Below are positions 23,886 to 32,403 of a stretch of DNA of 64,000 bases, in pieces (the first letter of the stretch is position 1; each line of letters begins with the position of its first letter). The notes beneath the pieces are model-generated. The model had not been told where the DNA came from and did not search any database. It saw nothing but the letters and a program-made list of their open reading frames with translations. The position numbers and the translations under genes were made by a program. The stretch is from Aldehydirespirator sp965200005. GTDB lineage: Bacteria > Actinomycetota > Acidimicrobiia > Acidimicrobiales > Aldehydirespiratoraceae. The DNA lies in contig OZ241331.1 of NCBI GenBank assembly GCA_965200005.1, forward strand, positions 1,178,001-1,242,000. Reading direction: 5' to 3'.

Positions 23886-24680
23886 ATGGCCATAGACACA
23901 GACGAGAAATCCAAGCCGCTGCCTCAGCGCCTGGCCGACCAGATGAGCCAGATTGGCGACCAGGTGCAACGCTCTCAGGCTTGGAACTCGATCTTCAGGC
24001 CCGGTTCGATCTTCCGCAAGGGTTACACCGACAGCCCTCGCAACCGTTCATATGTGATCATGAACAGCGTCCTGTATCACCTTCACCCGGTCAAGGTGAA
24101 GCGCCACGCTGTAAAGGTCAGCTACACCCTGTGTCTGGGTGGGCTCAGCTTCTTCTTGTTCATCTTGCTGACGGTGACCGGCATTTTCTTGATGTTCTTC
24201 TACCGCCCCACGGCCGCGCAAGCTTGGGATGACATTTACATCCTGCAGACATCTGTGACCTTCGGACTGCTGGTGCGCAATATGCATCGCTGGGGAGCTC
24301 ACCTGATGGTTATCACCGTGTTCTTGCACATGGCGAGGGTCTTCTATCACGGTGCCTACAAACCGCCCCGTGAGTTCAACTGGGTCATCGGCGTAATACT
24401 GCTCACCTTGACGTTGCTGCTCTCGTTCACCGGCTACCTGCTCCCGTGGGATCAGCTAGCGCTGTGGGCTGTGACAGTGGGTACCAACATGATGGGTTAC
24501 ACGCCGGTGTTCGGTGATCAAGTGCGGTTCGTGCTGTTAGGCGGGGTCGAGATCGGCACCGACACGCTGTTGCGCTGGTATGTATTGCACGTGCTGATGT
24601 TGCCGTTTGTGATCGTCATCTTCATGGCGATTCACTTCTGGCGTGTCCGCAAAGACGGTGGCATCTCCGGGCCGCTGTAG
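23886..24680 (+). CDS. Cytochrome b6-type subunit of the quinol:cytochrome c reductase
   Basis: 264-aa split cytochrome b, N-terminal half, with four membrane helices. The heme-b ligands are His134/His148 and His235/His250; the 14/15 spacing is that of cytochrome b6. Cys83 in the first helix (YTLCLGG) lies 51 residues before His134, as the heme-ci-binding Cys35 lies before His86 in plant and cyanobacterial b6. GYLLPWDQ and RPRE-like PPREF motifs are conserved. About 65 extra cytoplasmic N-terminal residues precede the core. Followed after 11 nt by subunit IV. Quinol (probably menaquinol) oxidation is expected. Confidence 0.93.
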   Translation: MAIDTDEKSKPLPQRLADQMSQIGDQVQRSQAWNSIFRPGSIFRKGYTDSPRNRSYVIMNSVLYHLHPVKVKRHAVKVSYTLCLGGLSFFLFILLTVTGIFLMFFYRPTAAQAWDDIYILQTSVTFGLLVRNMHRWGAHLMVITVFLHMARVFYHGAYKPPREFNWVIGVILLTLTLLLSFTGYLLPWDQLALWAVTVGTNMMGYTPVFGDQVRFVLLGGVEIGTDTLLRWYVLHVLMLPFVIVIFMAIHFWRVRKDGGISGPL

Positions 24681-24691
24681 GAAGGCGTTAG

Positions 24692-25516
24692 ATGGTAGAG
24701 ATTCCTGAGCATCTGCGCCGCCGGGCAGCCGAGGCGCGAGCCAAGGCCGAAGCCGCCAAGGCTGCTGCTGCCGGTGCGACCGCGGGCGCAACCGCAACCC
24801 CACAACAGCAAGAACTGGCGAGCAAGATTCCCGCTCACCTGCTTGATCGATCTCGTGCTGCTCGTGCCGCGGCAGCGCCATCAGGTACGGGCGCGGTCGC
24901 TGCGGGTGCCTCGGCAAGTGGGCCCGCGCCGGCTTCGGCGTCAGGTGGCGGCGTTGCGGTAGCTGCTCCACCGGCAGCACCTGCCGTGCCAGAAGGTGCT
25001 GCACTTGCTACTGGCCCTGCTGGTCACACCCAGCGCTTACTGACAGTCGTGAAGTCCGGCTCGATCCAAGATGTTCGATCCAAGCCTCAAGACAAGGTGC
25101 ATGTCTGGCCACATCTGCTCGTAGTCGAGTTTGTTGCGGCGCTGTTCATCACCGCTTTCACGTTGCTGTTCTCGATCTTTGTCAACGCTCCACTGCTTGA
25201 GCTAGCCAACTACAACCAGACGCCTAACCCATCCAAGGCACCCTGGTATTTCCTCGGCTTGCAGGAACTGTTGACGATGTTCCATCCGATGGTGGCTGGT
25301 GTGACGATTCCCGGCATCGGCCTGTTCTTGTTGATGCTTGCGCCCTATGTCGACAAGAACCCGTCCAAGAAGCCCGAAGACCGCAAGTTTGCGATCTCGC
25401 TCATGACCATTCACCTCATGTTCTGGGGAGTCCTGGTGATGATCGGGTCGTTCTTTAGGGGGCCTGGATTCAACTTCGTGTTCCCCTGGGCGGCAGGACT
25501 GTTCTTCGAGTTGTGA
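24692..25516 (+). CDS. Cytochrome b subunit IV-type protein with Ala-rich N-terminal extension
   Basis: 274-aa C-terminal half of the split cytochrome b. The core begins near residue 130 and has three membrane helices. The quinol-site motif, PEWY in most complexes, is APWY at 183-186 (NPSKAPWYFLGLQELL). HPMVAGVTIPG is also typical. The first 115 residues are an Ala/Pro/Gly-rich, cytoplasmic, probably disordered extension with two related motifs, IPEHLRRRAAEARA (about 4-17) and IPAHLLDRSRAARA (about 46-59). Such an extension is not part of standard PetD and could be a docking arm. Confidence 0.9.
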   Translation: MVEIPEHLRRRAAEARAKAEAAKAAAAGATAGATATPQQQELASKIPAHLLDRSRAARAAAAPSGTGAVAAGASASGPAPASASGGGVAVAAPPAAPAVPEGAALATGPAGHTQRLLTVVKSGSIQDVRSKPQDKVHVWPHLLVVEFVAALFITAFTLLFSIFVNAPLLELANYNQTPNPSKAPWYFLGLQELLTMFHPMVAGVTIPGIGLFLLMLAPYVDKNPSKKPEDRKFAISLMTIHLMFWGVLVMIGSFFRGPGFNFVFPWAAGLFFEL

Positions 25517-25550
25517 TGGTTGTGGACTGGTGTGAGTTAGGAGGCTGCCG

Positions 25551-26432
25551 ATGATTTTGTGGCTCGCAATTGGCGTGCTGATAGCGCTCGCACTTGTCAC
25601 CGTGCTTGCAACGATGCGTCGTCGCCAGGCGGAGTCGGCAATCGGGATGCTGTCACGTGAGACCGCCCGCAGCGATCGCTCCTCTGAGGTGCTGGTGGCG
25701 AAGACACCACCAACGGGTCGTGAAGTTGAGCGTGCCGCAGCCGCGGCCCGGGCGGGTTCAGGCAATGCGGCTGTCAAATCGGACAGCGTGCCGGTGCCCT
25801 ACGTACCGCCCGATCCCGATGTCATCGACATCACGCGCCGGCAGTTCTTCAATCGCACGATTGTCGCGCTTATGACCCTCGGTCTTTCGACCTTCGGGGT
25901 TGCCTGTATTGCGTTCTTGTGGCCGCAGGGCTCTAGCGGTTTCGGCTCCAAGATCAAGGTTGGGCTAGTGAGCGATCTGCTGACCGAGATCCGTGACGCC
26001 TCCGGGTTCTTGTACAAGCCCGAGGGCCGGATGTGGCTAACCGAATACCCCAACGGAGCAGTTGAGAAGGCAGCCGCCACCTACACCCCTGCCGAACTTG
26101 CTGGGATGACCGCTGGACAGCAACTCGGCCTTGACGGTGGCATCGTGGCCCTCTATCAGAAGTGCCCGCACCTCGGGTGCCGTGTCCCCGAGTGTGTCAC
26201 CTCGCAATGGTTTGAATGCCCCTGCCACGGCTCCAAGTACAACCAGGTTGGTGAGAAGCGGGGAGGGCCAGCGCCCAGAGGCATGGATCGTTTCGCTACC
26301 GAGATAGGTGCCGACGGGTCGCTGATCGTCGATACTGGCACCATCATCCAGGGCCCCCCGATCGGAACCAACACGACTGGCCAGGAAGCTGAAGGGCCGG
26401 CCTGCATTGGTCAAGCAACCGGCGGCCATTAG
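25551..26432 (+). CDS. Rieske iron-sulfur protein
   Basis: 293-aa Rieske subunit carrying the high-potential [2Fe-2S] cluster. Ligands are in C205-P-H207 and C223/H226, with C210 and C225 placed for the stabilising disulfide. There is an N-terminal membrane helix (about 2-21), a cytoplasmic segment of about 75 residues, then a twin-arginine-like RRQFFN just before a second helix (about 102-124), which anchors the periplasmic domain. This resembles actinobacterial multi-span Rieske proteins that use dual targeting. Located between subunit IV and the cytochrome c gene. Confidence 0.93.
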   Translation: MILWLAIGVLIALALVTVLATMRRRQAESAIGMLSRETARSDRSSEVLVAKTPPTGREVERAAAAARAGSGNAAVKSDSVPVPYVPPDPDVIDITRRQFFNRTIVALMTLGLSTFGVACIAFLWPQGSSGFGSKIKVGLVSDLLTEIRDASGFLYKPEGRMWLTEYPNGAVEKAAATYTPAELAGMTAGQQLGLDGGIVALYQKCPHLGCRVPECVTSQWFECPCHGSKYNQVGEKRGGPAPRGMDRFATEIGADGSLIVDTGTIIQGPPIGTNTTGQEAEGPACIGQATGGH

Positions 26433-26468
26433 TAGCCTGCCTCAACCTCTGCGAGATCTATACCGAGA

Positions 26469-27728
26469 ATGCTGCTAGCCGCCTCAACACAGAGAACCAT
26501 AGGGTTCGTGATCCTGGCGATCGTCTTCGTCGGGTTCCTCGTCTATCTCATCCTCAATGCTCGCTCGGCACGCAGCGAGGTCGGCAGCGAGATCGAACTC
26601 GCAGCCAACCGCAAGCCGTACCTGGCCGATGAGGAACTAGAAGGCTCCAAGCTTGATAAGTCGCTCTTTGCGGGTTTGGCGATGCTGGCGATCATCGGCG
26701 TCGGGTTGCCGCTGTACTGGCTGGGTGAACCGGGCCGTCATGACGGCTTGATCAAGGACACCGATCGGGTCTTTGCTGATCGTGGTGGCGAACTGTACGT
26801 CGAGGGTGCTGATTGCCAGCAGTGCCACGGCGCTGAAGGCTCAGGTGGCGCCGCGCCGATCACGCTCACGGATGCCGCCGGGAACTTTGTGGCGACTGTC
26901 TCATGGGCTGCGCCGTCGCTGAACACTGTCTTGTCTCGTCACAGCGAGGATGAGGTGCGTCACGTACTCAACTACGGGCGCAACAACGTGATGCCTGCCT
27001 GGGGTGCGCCGGGTGGTGGTCCGCTGACCGAGCAGCAGATCGAGTACCTGATCCGCTACATGCGACGCATCCAGATTCCCGAATCGGAGCTTCGAGAGAC
27101 TGTCGATGGCGGAGCTCGAGAGGGCATCGCCGATCACCTGGGCGTGGCGGTTGATGATCCCTCGGTGGATGGCTGGCTATCAGCTGTTGACACCGCCGTT
27201 GAAGAGGCTCGAGCCATGGCCTTGGCTGCAGATCCTTCACTTGAAGGTGACGCCGAAGCGATTCGTTTCGCAGGGCTTGAGTTGCTGTCATCGGGCGAAG
27301 CGCCCGGCAGCGAGATCTTCCAGACCTACGGCGAGATCCTGTTCAACAATCCCGCAGCCGGTGGCACTTACAGTTGCGCCCGCTGTCACACCTACGGCTG
27401 GTCGTTTGATGCCGCCATTGATGGTGACGACAGCATCGATGGCCATGCCGGCCCGATTGTGGAGCAGTATTCGACCGGCGGAGGTTTCTTCGGGCCCAAT
27501 CTCACCGGAGGCAGCACGCTTGAGCAGTTCGAGACCGCAGCCGTTCACTCCGACTTCATCTCAGCCGGCCAGACCATCGGTCAGACTTATGGACGTGGTG
27601 GATCGGGCGGTAATGGTCAGATGCCCGGTTTCGGCCCTCGCACAGACGACGATCTAGAGGTCACCTATCCAGCGACCCTGACACCTGACCAGATAGATGC
27701 CATCGTCGCATTCGAGAGGAACCTGTAA
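26469..27728 (+). CDS. Membrane-bound diheme cytochrome c
   Basis: 419-aa protein with two membrane helices (about 10-28 and 66-84) and two heme-c attachment sites, CQQCH (116-120) and CARCH (303-307). The first lies in a typical class I cytochrome c domain with MPAWGAPGGGPLTEQQIEYLIRY, including the axial Met. The second domain has MPGFGPRTDDDL. About 70 helical residues separate the two domains. It is the likely electron acceptor of the Rieske protein, replacing cytochrome c1 and a soluble cytochrome. Its stop overlaps the next start (TAATG). Confidence 0.92.
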   Translation: MLLAASTQRTIGFVILAIVFVGFLVYLILNARSARSEVGSEIELAANRKPYLADEELEGSKLDKSLFAGLAMLAIIGVGLPLYWLGEPGRHDGLIKDTDRVFADRGGELYVEGADCQQCHGAEGSGGAAPITLTDAAGNFVATVSWAAPSLNTVLSRHSEDEVRHVLNYGRNNVMPAWGAPGGGPLTEQQIEYLIRYMRRIQIPESELRETVDGGAREGIADHLGVAVDDPSVDGWLSAVDTAVEEARAMALAADPSLEGDAEAIRFAGLELLSSGEAPGSEIFQTYGEILFNNPAAGGTYSCARCHTYGWSFDAAIDGDDSIDGHAGPIVEQYSTGGGFFGPNLTGGSTLEQFETAAVHSDFISAGQTIGQTYGRGGSGGNGQMPGFGPRTDDDLEVTYPATLTPDQIDAIVAFERNL

Positions 27729-28756
27729 TGGAAACGCTCGAGGTGATCGCGGGTCTGGCGTGGGATCCCGAGATTCGTGGATTCATGGCGGTGTTTGCCG
27801 GGTTCGTCACGTTGCTCGGTTCGGTTTGGCTTTTGTTGGTACTCAACAACGGGACACGGCTCGGTTCGCTGATCAGCATTGCCGGACTCTTCGGTTGGAT
27901 GGTCATCATGGCCGCAGTTTGGTGGATCTACGGGATTGGCTGGGCGGGCGACACGCCGACCTGGGAACTGCAGGAGATCAACGTTGGTGATCTGAGCCAG
28001 GCTGCACTCGTGGATGCCAGGGGGTTGCCAAACCCTGAAGTGCTGCCAAGTGCGTATGACCTCGTGGTTGACTCCGATGATCCTGTCGCTCATGCAGAGT
28101 TCGGACAGGTGACCCGCGACACGCTCACCCCAGACCAGACCGAGGGGCTGTCACCTTCCGAGATTGATGCGCTAGTAGCCGACGAGCTTGCCCGCAATAG
28201 GGCCACCACGTTGTCGGAGTTGGCTGCGGTATCGCCGGCGATCATCGAAGATGCCGAGGCGTCCGGGCAAGTGAACTTCGGTGGTTGGACATTGTTATCA
28301 ACCGCCGAAGCAGGTGAGGCACAAGCGTCGGCTACGGCGATGTTGCTAGACAGCCCCGATTTCAGATTCACCGCGCAGGACAACTTCAAGCTGCTTGACG
28401 CTTACACGATCGGCGGTAAGCGTGGCCTGCCGGATGATCCCGACCGGCTAGATCGCATCTGGACGCAGATACGCACCGCACTAACGATTACTCATCCAAC
28501 CCGTTACGGCGTGGTGCAAGTGCAAGAGGTCGTGTTTCAGCTGCTGATTCCTGGGCAACCGCCGCCTCGGCCCATAGTCGACGAATCCAAGCCTGTGATC
28601 TCGGTCATCATGATCCGTGATCTCGGTAACCTGCGGCTCAAGCCTGCGCTCGTGACGCTAGGTTCGCTGCTGATCTTCTCGGCGCTGTGCCTGTACTTGC
28701 ACGAGCGTGACAAACTTGCCTGGCGCCAGCGTGAAGCGGCCGAGGTGGGCGCCTGA
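27728..28756 (+). CDS. Membrane protein of unknown function between cytochrome c and nuoA
   Basis: 342-aa protein with two N-terminal helices (about 18-38 and 44-66, the second WMVIMAAVWWIYGIGW), a large extracytoplasmic region of about 230 residues without cysteines, and one C-terminal helix (about 298-318) followed by a charged tail. No heme or cluster motif. The loop is rich in short helices (LTPDQTEGLSPSEIDALVADEL). Tight spacing (1-nt overlap before, 3 nt after to nuoA) makes it part of the same transcript, so it may belong to the b6-type complex or link it with Complex I. Confidence 0.75.
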   Translation: METLEVIAGLAWDPEIRGFMAVFAGFVTLLGSVWLLLVLNNGTRLGSLISIAGLFGWMVIMAAVWWIYGIGWAGDTPTWELQEINVGDLSQAALVDARGLPNPEVLPSAYDLVVDSDDPVAHAEFGQVTRDTLTPDQTEGLSPSEIDALVADELARNRATTLSELAAVSPAIIEDAEASGQVNFGGWTLLSTAEAGEAQASATAMLLDSPDFRFTAQDNFKLLDAYTIGGKRGLPDDPDRLDRIWTQIRTALTITHPTRYGVVQVQEVVFQLLIPGQPPPRPIVDESKPVISVIMIRDLGNLRLKPALVTLGSLLIFSALCLYLHERDKLAWRQREAAEVGA

Positions 28757-28759
28757 GCA

Positions 28760-29359
28760 ATGCTCGGTCAGTACTTGCCGTTGCTGGCCTTGTTCCTGCT
28801 AGCAGCACTGTTCGCAGCGGGCAGCTTTGTTGCTTCGGGATTGTTGGCACCGCGGCGCCCGACCGCACCAAAGCTTGATCCATACGAGTGCGGCATAGTC
28901 CCGACACGGGATACGCCAGAGCAGTTTCCCGTCAGGTTCTTTCTGGTAGCGATGATCTTCATCGTCTTCGATGTTGAGATCATCTTGTTCTACCCCTACG
29001 CAGTGGCACGTGGTGGCCTCGGGATCTTTGGCCTAGTCATGATCCTGGTGTTCACCTTCGCTGTGTTTGAGTCGTTCGTGTACCTAATCGGTGCGGGTGC
29101 TCTGGAGTGGGGCCCGCCAGCACAGAGAGTTCCCGCCCCACTGCCACAGGCTGACATCCAGCGAGCAGCCGCTAGCGATGGGGACGACGCTAGCCAAGGC
29201 GCCGCCGGGGCCTCAGGGGTCGCCGGCGTTGGCATCCGCTCGGAGCGTCGCACGGCGCAGACGACCGTACGTCGAGTAGGCCTTGAGGGTCGCTGGGCTA
29301 ACACCGCGCCTGTCAAGCCGGCTGGGTCTGGCGAACCAGCTAAGCAAGAGGTCGGATAG
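28760..29359 (+). CDS. nuoA: NADH-quinone oxidoreductase subunit A (first operon)
   Basis: Membrane subunit of Complex I with three helices. Family motifs YECG and RFFLVAMIFIVFDVEIIFLFP-like FDVEIILFYP are present. At 199 aa it is about 70 residues longer than usual; the extra C-terminal tail (about 120-199) is Ala/Gly/Arg-rich and cytoplasmic or periplasmic by orientation uncertainty. It starts a full nuoA-N set, directly behind the b6-type complex genes, without a visible promoter of its own. Confidence 0.93.
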   Translation: MLGQYLPLLALFLLAALFAAGSFVASGLLAPRRPTAPKLDPYECGIVPTRDTPEQFPVRFFLVAMIFIVFDVEIILFYPYAVARGGLGIFGLVMILVFTFAVFESFVYLIGAGALEWGPPAQRVPAPLPQADIQRAAASDGDDASQGAAGASGVAGVGIRSERRTAQTTVRRVGLEGRWANTAPVKPAGSGEPAKQEVG

Positions 29360-29956
29360 ATGCGGGTGCCCGGGCAGCTTGAGAGTCTGCGCGACTCCGG
29401 TTTGGAGGGTCTGCAGCACAACTTTGTGACTTCCAAGCTTGAGAACCTGGTCAAGTGGGCTAGGGCTCGTAGTTGCTGGCCCGCGACGTTTGGTCTTGCC
29501 TGCTGTGCCATCGAGATGATGGCTACCGGAGCTGCCCACTACGACCTCGCCCGGTACGGCATGGAGGTCTTTAGGGCCTCGCCTCGCCAGGCTGACCTGA
29601 TGATTGTCGCTGGGCGAGTCTCACAGAAGATGGCCCCCGTCTTGCGTCAGATTTACGACCAGATGATGGAGCCCAAGTGGGTCATCTCGATGGGTGTCTG
29701 CGCTTCGAGCGGTGGCATGTTCAACAACTACGCCATCGTGCAAGGTGTTGACCAGGTCGTGCCTGTCGACGTATACGCACCTGGATGTCCACCCGGCCCC
29801 GAGACTTTGATGCATGCCATCTTCACGTTGCATAACAAGATCACGACGGGTGAGTTGCTAGAGCGTCGCCAGGCGAGCGGCGCAGGAGCGGCGATCATGG
29901 TGCCCCAGCGTGACGGTCAGACTGCGACCCGCATGCTGCAACCCAGCCATAGTTGA
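29360..29956 (+). CDS. nuoB: NADH-quinone oxidoreductase subunit B (first operon)
   Basis: 198-aa peripheral-arm subunit carrying the terminal cluster N2. The tandem-cysteine motif GLACCAIEM, the third Cys in GVCASSGG and the fourth in APGCPPGPE are all conserved. The N-terminal helix contacts the membrane. The start follows nuoA with no gap, and the end overlaps nuoC. A NuoB paralogue is encoded at 46.8 kb. Confidence 0.95.
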   Translation: MRVPGQLESLRDSGLEGLQHNFVTSKLENLVKWARARSCWPATFGLACCAIEMMATGAAHYDLARYGMEVFRASPRQADLMIVAGRVSQKMAPVLRQIYDQMMEPKWVISMGVCASSGGMFNNYAIVQGVDQVVPVDVYAPGCPPGPETLMHAIFTLHNKITTGELLERRQASGAGAAIMVPQRDGQTATRMLQPSHS

Positions 29957-30432
29957 GCGTGACTGTCAAGGCAACGTACAGCGCGACCTCACGCGGCCAA
30001 GCGGTCGCTCACGTGGAGCGGTCGAGATGGTTGGAGGTGGCCACCCAGGCCCGCTCCGATGGCTTCAACCTGGTTGATCTGACCGCGGTCGACTATCTCA
30101 ACTACGCAGCCCCCCGGATGCTGCCCGATGGCATTGCGGCCGAGCGCTTTGAGGTGATAGCGAGCTTGCTGTCGCATGAGCGCCGTGAGCGGTTGCGTCT
30201 GCGGGTGCAGCTACCAGCCAGCGATCCGAGCGTTGCGACGCTGTTCGATCTGTGGCCCGGTGCCGAGAACCTCGAGCGTGAGGTCTACGACATGTTCGGC
30301 ATTGACTTCGTGGGGCACCCCGATCTGTCACGCATCTTGATGCCCGAGGACTGGACGGGGCACCCCTTACGGAAGGACTACGACACCGGCAGCATCCCGG
30401 TGCAATTCAAAGCCGCGTCCAACGTCAGGTGA
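29953..30432 (+). CDS. nuoC: NADH-quinone oxidoreductase subunit C (first operon)
   Basis: 159-aa 30-kDa-type subunit, single protein not fused to NuoD. The conserved C-terminal block REVYDMFGIDFVGHPDLSR, LMPEDWTGHPLRKDY is present (shown in parts). Shorter than many homologues because the N-terminal domain is compact. Start TTG 29953 overlaps nuoB by 4 nt; GTG 29959 is an alternative. Confidence 0.93.
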   Translation: MSVTVKATYSATSRGQAVAHVERSRWLEVATQARSDGFNLVDLTAVDYLNYAAPRMLPDGIAAERFEVIASLLSHERRERLRLRVQLPASDPSVATLFDLWPGAENLEREVYDMFGIDFVGHPDLSRILMPEDWTGHPLRKDYDTGSIPVQFKAASNVR

Positions 30433-30445
30433 GAGACGCAGGGTC

Positions 30446-31786
30446 GTGAGCATCACAAGAGTCGCGCGCAGAGTTCGCACTTCAGGGGCAAAAGCTCAGA
30501 CTGCCAGCCTGCCACAACCCGCGCCAGGTGCTGAGCGTGTTAGCAGCAGGCAGCCGTCCGCAGTGCTGCGAATGTCGGAGGCTGAGGCGGCGATTATCGG
30601 TGCTGAAGCCGCAAGCGCGGACGACGAGTTAGTGCTGCTCAACATGGGCCCGTCACACCCGTCGACCCACGGTGTGCTACGGCTCATGCTCGAACTCTCC
30701 GGCGAGACCGTCATGCGGTCTAAGCCCGTGATCGGTTACCTGCATACCGGCATGGAAAAGACGGGTGAGACGCTCACCTACTTGCAGGGTGGCACGAATG
30801 TCACCCGCATGGATTACGCCTCCCCACTGTTCAACGAACTCGCTTACTGCCTTGCGGTCGAGCAATTGCTGGGGATTGAAATACCGCCCCGGGCTACGTG
30901 GATCCGCATGCTCATGTGTGAGCTCAACCGCATCAGCTCACACCTGCTGTTCATGGCAACCAACGGTATGGATCTCGGTGCCGTGTCGATGATGATCTAC
31001 GGGTGGCGTGAACGCGAAGAGGTTCTGCGCTTCTTCGAGAAGGTCACCGGGTTGCGCATGAATCACAACTACATCCGCCCGGGTGGGGTAGCTGCGGATC
31101 TGCCAGCCGACTGGCGAGATGACGTGGCACGCCTAATCACAGTGATTGATCCTCGCCTTGATGAGTACGACACTTTGCTTACTGGGCAGCCGATATGGCG
31201 CGAGCGTCTACAAGGTGTTGGAGTGATCACCGAAGCTGAAGCGATCGCGCTAGGTGCGACCGGGCCGATGCTTCGCTGCACGGGGATGCCTTGGGATCTG
31301 CGCCGTGACGAGCCCTACTTGTTCTATGACCAGGTCGACTTTGATGTGATCGTGGGCACGCATGGCGACTGCTATGACCGCTATGCCATCAGGCTCAACG
31401 AGATCCGCGAGTCAATGCGCATCGTGTCGCAGATCATCGAGGCGATGCCGTCAGGCGATTACCGGTCACAAGATAAGAAGGTGACACCGCCGCCGCGGGC
31501 TCGCATTGATGAGTCGATGGAAGCACTGATTCATCACTTCAAGATCTTCACCGAGGGCTTCAAGGTGCCCGCGGGTGAGGTTTACGCGGCAGTTGAGTCA
31601 CCTCGTGGTGAGCTGGGCGTCTATCTGGTTAGCGACGGTACTTCTAAGCCTTACCGGCTGCATGTGAGGGCGCCGAGTTTCATCAACCTGCAGACGTTGC
31701 CCCATCTGATGCAAGGCACCTTCATTGCCGATGGTGTTGCAATCATTTCCTCGGTTGATCCCATTATGGGCGAGGTCGATCGGTGA
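30446..31786 (+). CDS. nuoD: NADH-quinone oxidoreductase subunit D (first operon)
   Basis: 446-aa 49-kDa-type subunit forming the quinone site with NuoB. LNMGPSHPSTHGVLR holds the quinone-site His, and the helical region (WIRMLMCELNRISSH) and C-terminal SVDPIMGEVDR are typical. About 60 extra N-terminal residues precede the family domain; ATG 30572 (MSEAEAA) is a possible later start. GTG 30446 has an AGGG ribosome-binding sequence. The stop overlaps nuoE. Confidence 0.95.
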   Translation: MSITRVARRVRTSGAKAQTASLPQPAPGAERVSSRQPSAVLRMSEAEAAIIGAEAASADDELVLLNMGPSHPSTHGVLRLMLELSGETVMRSKPVIGYLHTGMEKTGETLTYLQGGTNVTRMDYASPLFNELAYCLAVEQLLGIEIPPRATWIRMLMCELNRISSHLLFMATNGMDLGAVSMMIYGWREREEVLRFFEKVTGLRMNHNYIRPGGVAADLPADWRDDVARLITVIDPRLDEYDTLLTGQPIWRERLQGVGVITEAEAIALGATGPMLRCTGMPWDLRRDEPYLFYDQVDFDVIVGTHGDCYDRYAIRLNEIRESMRIVSQIIEAMPSGDYRSQDKKVTPPPRARIDESMEALIHHFKIFTEGFKVPAGEVYAAVESPRGELGVYLVSDGTSKPYRLHVRAPSFINLQTLPHLMQGTFIADGVAIISSVDPIMGEVDR

Positions 31787-32403
31787 GCTTGAACGCCCAC
31801 AACACGGAGCTTGCGACTGAGATCATCTCGCGGTATCCGCTACCACGTTCGGCTCTGATCCCGCTGTTGCATCTGGCTCAGGAACAAGACGGTTATCTCA
31901 CGCTCAGTTCGATGCGACACATCGCTGAGTTGGTTGGAGTGACTCCGGCTGAGGTTCGCGGCACGGCTGGCTTCTATGAGATGTTCCACTTCGAGCCAGT
32001 TGGCCGTTATCTGCTCAACGTCTGCACGAATATCTCGTGTCTTTTGCTTGGTGGCCAAGAGTTACTTGATCACGCTGCGAAGCATCTTGGTGTCAAGCCG
32101 GGTGGCACGACTGCTGACGGGATGTTCACCCTTGAAGAGGTTGAGTGCATTGCTGCATGCACAGAAGCGCCGTGTCTTCAGGTCAACTACCGCTACCGCT
32201 ACAAGGTGACTAACGCTGACTTTGATTCTCTTGTTGATGATCTCAAATTGGGGCGACTCACGGACGAGATCCCATCTCATGGCTCGCTGGCGGCGGTACG
32301 CCAGAGCATCCCGTCTGATCGGTTGGCGGGAGTTGCTCCACCATCTGAAGCCTCCGAAGCGCCGGTCTGGCTTGCGCGCAACGATGCTCCGGTAGCGAGC
32401 TGA
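31783..32403 (+). CDS. nuoE: NADH-quinone oxidoreductase subunit E (first operon)
   Basis: 206-aa 24-kDa-type subunit of the NADH module. The thioredoxin-like [2Fe-2S] site has CTNISC and, about 40 residues later, CIAACTEAPC, matching the C(x4)C...C(x3)C pattern plus an extra Cys. The N-terminal helical domain (ALIPLLHLAQEQDGYL) is normal. The C-terminal 40 residues are variable. Presence of E, F and G marks this operon as the NADH-oxidising form. Confidence 0.95.
   Translation: MSLNAHNTELATEIISRYPLPRSALIPLLHLAQEQDGYLTLSSMRHIAELVGVTPAEVRGTAGFYEMFHFEPVGRYLLNVCTNISCLLLGGQELLDHAAKHLGVKPGGTTADGMFTLEEVECIAACTEAPCLQVNYRYRYKVTNADFDSLVDDLKLGRLTDEIPSHGSLAAVRQSIPSDRLAGVAPPSEASEAPVWLARNDAPVAS

Noticed and set aside
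22942..28756. Possible photosynthetic b6f operon
   Set aside because: No reaction centre, pigment or plastocyanin genes are present, and the acceptor is a membrane cytochrome c followed by Complex I, which fits respiration.
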